A stretch of DNA of 64,000 nucleotides from Eonycteris spelaea (taxonomy: Eukaryota > Chordata > Mammalia > Chiroptera > Pteropodidae): the NCBI GenBank assembly GCA_003508835.1, contig PUFA01000116.1, positions 4,030,001 through 4,094,000 on the forward strand, given 5' to 3'. The notes under the pieces were generated by a model that searched no databases, was not told the DNA's origin, and saw only the letters and a program-made list of their open reading frames with translations. A program made the position numbers and the translations under genes. Every line of letters starts with the position of its first letter. Position 1 is the first letter of the stretch. Positions 57,861 through 64,000 of this stretch are shown here, in pieces.

Positions 57861-59870
57861 AGAGCAGGGAGGCCACGGAGTGTTTGGGTTGGATTCGCTA
57901 CAAAATTTGTATTTCCTCCACGCCTTCTGTTGAAAATTCCCCTTGGAGAGCTGAGAGAAAAAGCAAGAAAGACTCGGACCACATGCTCCGTAAAATCATT
58001 TTTAAAAAATATTAAAATAGCTTTTTAAAATTTATATTTAATTTTGTAATATAGTCAAGAATAGAATACAGTATTTCTGCACATGGTTTCTACCCTAATT
58101 AAAAAAAATTCTGTATACACATGTATATTCTTAAGGTATAATCAACCAATTAATAATTAACAAAGGAGGAAAAGATACTATATCCTTCTGTTAAAGAGAC
58201 TGGGTCACTTTTAATGAAGATGCATGTCACACTGAATTTAAAATAGTAACTCAATTATGACAACTCTGATAGGCTAGGAAAAAGATAAAGCAGATGTATG
58301 CATGCATTTAGCATTTTCAGAAATTAAGCTTCTGCAGACAGATTTTTAGTCTTTTCTCATTTTTAATTCTAACAAATGTAGCCAAGTGGATTTTGAACTG
58401 GGCTCCATCTATACCGTCTGGAGCTCCTTAAATTATTGTTTTGAGTTCACATAAAGAGAATATTGCACACAGGAGTGACCATGGAAAAATTGCCCTGACC
58501 GTGTATATTTCTATTTTTTAAATAGAAATAAGTGAACTAAGTGAACTGTGTGTTACTTTCCTATCGAATTATGTAGCTTTGCAACTGAAAGATACATGCA
58601 TGTATTTCCCCTCTTCTTCTCCTTATGTAACTTATAAATCAGTCTACATCCAAGTTGTATGTCTTCGTTCATTTTTCTTTTTTCTTTAGACCCATTTAAT
58701 CCAAGTTCAGTAAATGGAATATGGTGATGGCACAACTGTACCTTTTTCACCCTCGACTTTTCTCTTCATAGAATTGATATTTTTATCTCTGACATTTCAA
58801 GCAATGGGATGGTTTACATATTTTATCATAAAACCACTGCAAACAAATGTAATCCAACCTTTGCTGGGAAGACGTGTTGTGTTTCCTCTGAAGCACCTGG
58901 GCACCTCTTCTTTGGTCCCCAGAAGATGCTCTTATCACCTTCCAGCTATTGCATCTCCCTCATTCCTTAACTCTCTGTTCATCCTGCAGACTTTCCACCC
59001 CAAGACGCCCTCGCCTCGACAATCTTGTGCCTCTTATGTAAGGTCATAAATCAGGTTTCTCATGACTTCTGCTGCTGCTTTCAGTCAGCACCAGTAGGGA
59101 GCATTTTTAACTTAACAATATGGAGAGGGCCAGAAAAATACTTTGTTGGTGCATGTTAACATACAATTAGCCCTACTTGGAGCCAGGGGTAAATTACTAC
59201 CCAATTCATACGGGACAGACAAGGAGGGGCTGATGGAGGATGACAGCCAAGAACTATTGTAGCACCATCCCCCCGTCATTGATCCGTCCTGCTGTAACAG
59301 TTTAACGGAGAAACTTACACTCGCCACCATGGACATGAAAGTGGTATAAACAGGTTGGAGACGAGATGCCAGAGGGCCATAGGAAGGCTGTTCTAGCTAT
59401 GTGGGTTGAAAAATTGAGCCAGAGAATTCAAAAGAGAATGGAAAGACTATTTTTAGACAAAAGATCACAAGGTTAATGATTAAATAAATAAATGAGAAGA
59501 ATTAGGGAGACAAAGAGCAAAAGACAGCTCTGCTGTTCTTCTGCGACCAGGGAGAAATAGAAAGCTGTTAGCGAATGGGAAACTGCTAAACAAACTGGTT
59601 TGGGAGAGGAGAATGTAAGTTTTGGTTTTGTTTGTTTTTTAAGATACACTGAGACATACTGGTGCGACAGAAAACCATTTTAGCCCCTAATCACTTAGGG
59701 AAATAATCAGAGATATGTTCTTTTAAAAGAATGGTAGGTATTTTCTAAGTTATCTGGGACCTACAAGCAAAACTGAATATTAATTTAAAGAAAATATACA
59801 GCTTTGATTCCTTTACACTAAAATGTTTTCCTCAATGACCTGACAACTAAGAAAAAGATAGGTGTAAAAT
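57861..59870. other. Unassigned DNA
   Basis: No RNA gene or coding segment recognised. 58840-59050 has L2-like pyrimidine-rich style but no convincing word order. Confidence 0.4.
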
Positions 59871-59874
59871 TAGA

Positions 59875-60170
59875 GAAGGCCCTCCATGACACCGGCCCAG
59901 TGACTCACCCCCTCCAGCCACTGAGCAGTCACATTATTCCCTGATCTTCCTACGCCCTGACCACACGGCCTTTGCACTGGCTTTTCCTCATGTTGGCCTG
60001 TCCTACTAGATACCCACATGACTAACACCCTCAGCCTCCCAAGTCTTTGCTCAAATGAACCTTTTCGAGGATGTCGACACTGACTACCCCTTTAAAAATC
60101 ACAGCCTGCCCCCCACACCCCACCAAGTACTGAAGCCTCCACTCTACTGTCATTTCTCATAGCGCCGGTC
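59875..60170 (+). mobile_element. L2 LINE 3' region
   Basis: ggccctccatgacaccggcc, acggcctttgcactggcttt, tcctcatgttggcctgtcct, aagtctttgctcaaatgaac and atgtcgacactgactacccc are sense L2 3' words in order. Confidence 0.82.
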
Positions 60171-60646
60171 CCCTCATGTCTGAAAGCAGAGTGTGCCTAG
60201 GAAACCTTCCAGAAGGCGAAACGGCCTAGCGCGCAGGAGCAATTACCTTAGGATGTGTTTAGCTAACAGATGCACAAAATGAGTCTAGATGAGGCACGGA
60301 TGCTCCTAGACATAGCTGGGGGGGCTCAGTGCTGAGTGCAAGTCCCAGGGAAGGGCTCGGCAGGGCCAGGCCCACTGCTCCGGGTACCACGGCCTCTGAC
60401 AGCTCACGGCACGAGCACTGAGCGCTCGCTTTGCTTTTCACTTTTTTTTTTTTTTTCAATGTGGTTAGTGAAAACAGGTACTAACATAGGTCGTTCATAA
60501 AAGCAAAGTGACCTTTGGGAAAGCTGTACCTAACACCTTCTGAGGTGTGACTTAACTATCTTATTAATTATGTTTATTGGCCGTTGTCTGCTTGGAATTC
60601 AGACTCCATTCTGTGGGAGTCTTTGTTTTGGTCACTGAACAGTAAG

Positions 60647-60647
<1 letters not shown>
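60171..60647. other. GC-richer unassigned DNA with T16 run
   Basis: 60190-60440 contains many CpGs (ggcctagcgcgcaggag at 60222) and is followed by a T-run (60441-60456). No consensus recognised. Confidence 0.4.

Positions 60648-60686
<39 letters not shown>
60648..60686. repeat. (GT)n microsatellite, about 19 units
   Basis: An uninterrupted GT run. Confidence 0.98.
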
Positions 60687-60691
<5 letters not shown>

Positions 60692-60834
60692 GCATGTTGA
60701 TGAGTGATCAAATGAATTATTCAACTGTTGATTATCTTGACTTCTCCTTATTAAAATAAATGTTGCCCTTTGAAACACTGTTCATATCTATATACAAAGT
60801 CTATAACATGACATTAAATTGTCATTAAAATTAT

Positions 60835-61022
60835 AAAAGCTAACGAATACTGAATGTGTGCCAAGCATTCATCTTAGGGGTTTCCAATTCCCACATATTC
60901 CACTAAATGAACACACGTGAGGCGTAGCATGCGCCCATCTTGCATCTGAGGTCCTTGAAGCAGCAAAAGCTTTAACAAGCTCCCTAGGGATGTAGAGTGG
61001 GACCAGATTTCAAACCTGCTAA
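60835..61022 (-). mobile_element. MIR SINE, reversed
   Basis: gaatgtgtgccaagcattca, cccatcttgcatctgaggtc, gctttaacaagctccctagg and gggaccagatttcaaacctg are reversed MIR in order. Confidence 0.75.
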
Positions 61023-61384
61023 TGACTACTATGCAGTATTGAGATGCTTGTCTAGAGGGCCACTAGTGAGTGTACTAAGGTTCCTTAAAGGAAAATGGTA
61101 CCCAAAACTTGTAAAATTTCATGTTTGTTCGGTAGCATATCTGGCTTTATACTGTCTAAGCGAAAAGGTCATTTCTTTTTATCTTAAGTCATAAACGTAA
61201 TCCAAAGCCTTATTTGATTCATTGGTTTTGAGCTGTGAGATATTCCAACAGAAATATCTACTGTCCATCTGGAATTTTAACCGAGAGCTCTGTACCGATC
61301 TCATACCAAGTAAAATTGTTTGTTCTATCACTTTTTAGGAAATTGTGACACACGCAAGAATATATCCTTTCATTTCTTTAAGCA

Positions 61385-61560
61385 TTCACACCTATTCAAT
61401 ACCTATATTACATGTCATGTTCTAGATAACAGGCTACACACTGAACTTATACTGATGGACAAAATATTATCCGTATCATCAGTGATTTTGTGGATAAATA
61501 GATATGAGGCAAATAGTCACAAAAACTAATTTTTAAATGTGACAGGTGTTATGGAGATGC
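61385..61560 (-). mobile_element. L2 LINE 3' end
   Basis: Reversed L2 style: cacctattcaatacctatat, tgatggacaaaatattatcc, taaatgtgacaggtgttatg and gagatgcac. Diverged. Confidence 0.5.
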
Positions 61561-63635
61561 ACATGTTACAATAAGAAAAATATTAAATAGTTGATGCATA
61601 ACTTTGAAGATAATCTGATATTATGATAAAGATGACGTTAACAAAGGATTTAGCAAATTGTTTTAACACCTAAACGCCAAGACTATTTTGTGTATGGGTC
61701 TCTGTGTATCCTGTGTGTGTTTATGCACTAAAACTCTTCAGTGCTTGATTCTTGGGCTGACTTAAGTTTTCTTCCTCCTGTTAAACCATTTCCTTGCCGT
61801 GAAATACAGAAATCTTACAAAAATATCTCAGTACTTATTGACAGAAGAGTTATAAAATGGGATATATTTGGTTTTATTTTTAGCTCATTCTAAATCAAAC
61901 CTAAGGCATTACATATATATGGACATGATCCCACTTCATAAGTAGTTAGTGGGACCATGAACTTGCTCAATTACAGAAAATGATTTTCAGAATGTGACAC
62001 AGAGAGCTTTCCTAAGATTAAGGTAAATTCTCTTTGACTCATTCATTTTTTGGTGCATACAGTTAAGCAACAGTAATTTTCAAATAATCATTTAAATTGT
62101 TTCTCCAAATGTTCCTGTTTGTTTAGGCAATATCATCACCATTATTAGTTAATGCTATCTTTTTTAGTGTTCTATGAAAAACTCATTCAAATAATTAAAA
62201 TCAGAACAATTTTGTATGAATAATGAATGTAAAATTAAATTTCCATTCTAAGATTAGAAATTGGAGTTAACAGTATAAACTCATGGTGTTTCGTGTGTGT
62301 GTGTACATACATGTAATACACATGTGTACATGCAGATACAGATGTGTGTGTATATATACACATATACACACATACATACATTCACACAGATACCGATAAG
62401 TATAGATGTCTTATGCATACAAAATTTCTAATTCCTAGCTGTTTACTGAGATGACTGAAAGCAATGACACCCAGTGAGCATACCCAGATATTTGTTTCTG
62501 AGTACTATTTCTTGACAACCAGGACTCTTTAGTGAAATAACTTTCATTAGGAATTCCATTAGTTTTAAAAAGTGTATTTGTTCTTTGTCCACAGTTGCTA
62601 GAAAGATGTGTTTCGAGGTTTAATTTGATGGCTTCTTAATGGATGGACTATTAACAGACATAAACAGAAAATATTCACGAATAAGAAAGCGATGTTAAGT
62701 AGCATTGTATCCATTTATATTTATTTTGTAAATTTATACGCTCAAGCTAGATGTAGCAATTTATAGCACATATAAACACTGAATTTTTGTCACAAATCTC
62801 TCAGGGTATACTCTTCAAACAATTTGAAAGTAACAAATTGTAAAATTCATCTTATAAAAAATGACATTAAATAAAACCCATCATTTGTAAATTATATGAA
62901 ATGAACCCTCCAGAGTACAAATGTGTATATATACTTGGTAACATTATTTTCTAGACTGAGTAATCAATTCCAGAATGAAACCCAAACACACAAATGCATC
63001 TTTTTATAACCACTAAATCTAATAAAACCTTACCTTTTTTGATGATGGATTACAATCTCCCATTGCACAGGATTGTATTAGTATGAGCGACAGTATCTAT
63101 TATCATTGATGTGGCCACCAATATGCTGACCTTTACTCAGACTCCTTCATTATAGATTCACACATTGGATTTTGTGTGTAAATTTAGACCTAAGTTTAAC
63201 TATAATAATTATTAAAAATCGTTTTTTAAACCTAAAATTCATGAATGATGCTTAGTAGGAATTTAAAAAACATTCGAAGTTTTGCTTGTTTTTGCATAGT
63301 AAATGGATTAAAAAAACATTTTAACATAATTTTTAATGTCATATCTCTGCAAGTTAGGGTACCCATTCACTTTGAACAAAAAAGTCGTTGTCTAGGTCTT
63401 AGATTTTAAACTAGGTCAATTTTTTTCTGGACTTATATGAATTTTATAAACACAAGCTTGATGAAAGTTAATCACTTGTTTGAGCCAGGACATAAATGAC
63501 ATGGCATTCAAAGCATGCTTACGCTCACTTAGTCTGGCTACCTTGCACGTGGGAGGCAATTCTATTTCCTTGAGGCCCAGAGATTCTAGACTCTTGAATA
63601 TTTAGGGGTCCTTCTAGTTTGTAGATATTGCCGCC
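61561..63635. other. AT-rich unassigned DNA with a microsatellite-like patch
   Basis: 62292-62390 is degenerate GT/TA/CA text. No gene or repeat family recognised elsewhere. Confidence 0.45.
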
Positions 63636-63655
63636 AGTCTCTTATGTAGTATAAG

Positions 63656-63686
<31 letters not shown>
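63636..63686 (+). repeat. Perfect 10-bp hairpin followed by T26
   Basis: AGTCTCTTAT (63636-63645) and ATAAGAGACT (63651-63660) pair exactly around a 5-nt loop. They are followed at once by about 26 T residues. In a bacterium this would be read as a terminator. In this setting the T-run is more likely a retroelement tail or simple expansion. Confidence 0.85.
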
Positions 63687-63687
<1 letters not shown>

Positions 63688-64000
63688 GGGGCCAAAGTCA
63701 GTTGGGAGTTACAAGGAGATCGAAGATACCAAGCTAGATGAAAGGGAAATGCGGATACACAGGAAGGTTCACGTGACATGACGGAGTACTGGAATAGATC
63801 AAGAACTACAGAGGAGGTCCATGCAGTAGGAAGGACGGGTGTTAATGGGAAATGTACTATCTGTGACTGAAACCAAAAGTACTCTCAGTCTGAACAAGTT
63901 TTACTACTACCAGCTATGATAATAGCTGTCTTTTCTGAACATGTTTTTGTTTGTTTGTTTGTTTTCTGACAATTTCCTCTCAGTGCTTTTCCCAAAGAGT
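63687..64000. other. Unassigned DNA after the T-run
   Basis: If the T-run is the tail of a minus-strand retroposed copy, its body would start here. I do not recognise the sequence and see no matching target duplication before the window ends. A (GTTT)n tract lies at 63946-63965. Confidence 0.35.

Noticed and set aside
63636..63686. Bacterial-type intrinsic terminator
   Set aside because: The window is mammalian; hairpin plus T-run has no terminator role for Pol II and there is no gene before it.
1..64000. CRISPR array, operons, bacterial-style genes or phage
   Set aside because: No regularly spaced repeats, no dense coding, no ribosome-binding pattern; repeats are mammalian LINE, SINE, LTR and DNA transposons.
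1..64000. tRNA, snRNA or snoRNA genes
   Set aside because: No intact A/B-box cloverleaf, U6-type or C/D-box structure was recognised by eye. A tRNAscan-SE or Infernal run would be decisive.

Overview
This window looks like gene-free nuclear DNA of a placental mammal. It is AT-rich and has no open frame that I can defend as a protein-coding gene. It is built from layers of decayed interspersed repeats: MIR and L2 (shared by mammals), MLT1-class LTRs, hAT-Charlie and Tigger DNA transposons (shared by eutherians), and many 5'-truncated L1 copies. The L1 3' ends at 450-1590 and 8790-8950 carry the 3' UTR type I know from laurasiatherian genomes (bats, horses, carnivores, artiodactyls). I see no Alu, B1, Bov-tA, CAN, ERE or pig PRE SINE. 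The only SINE-like element that looks lineage-specific is 5S-rRNA-derived (11276-11504). 5S-derived SINEs are known from fruit bats, among others. A laurasiatherian, perhaps a megabat, is therefore my best guess, but the species cannot be fixed from this window.

Layout. 1-5000: two reversed L1 3' ends in tandem, an L2 piece, a hAT MITE, a CA repeat, an MLT1 fragment and a long reversed L1 3' end. 5000-10300: AT-rich unassigned DNA, then an L1 ORF2 relic. 10300-12650: the 5S-derived retroelement with target-site duplications, followed by a dead retroviral pol relic (RNase H end, integrase, tail) of ERV-L type. 14870-16745: a long L1 3' half interrupted by a 184-bp insert. 17800-19560: an MLT1-class LTR and an L2. 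20890-21775: L1 5'-UTR-like and 3'-UTR pieces side by side. 21780-28770: AT-rich and largely unassigned. 28775-36000: four repeat insertions, including an LTR nested in an L1 and a hAT/LTR pair. 38500-42800: perfect hairpins, L1 pieces, MIR, a large GA/GT microsatellite, a Tigger1 remnant and a GC-rich unclassified block. 44600-51500: L2, L1 and MIR relics and an LTR carrying a nested palindromic transposon. 51500-64000: mostly unassigned DNA with a Tigger-like MITE, MLT1, L2 and MIR pieces, microsatellites and several striking hairpins.

Nothing here works as a gene system. The most interesting signals are the 5S-derived retroelement with its 3' stem-loop, the insert with short direct repeats inside the L1, and a set of perfect short inverted repeats (6529, 17149, 30899, 38548, 38620, 43293, 54327, 63636) that known repeats do not explain. 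Repeat-family names come from memory of consensus sequences; boundaries are approximate unless a duplication or terminal repeat fixes them.
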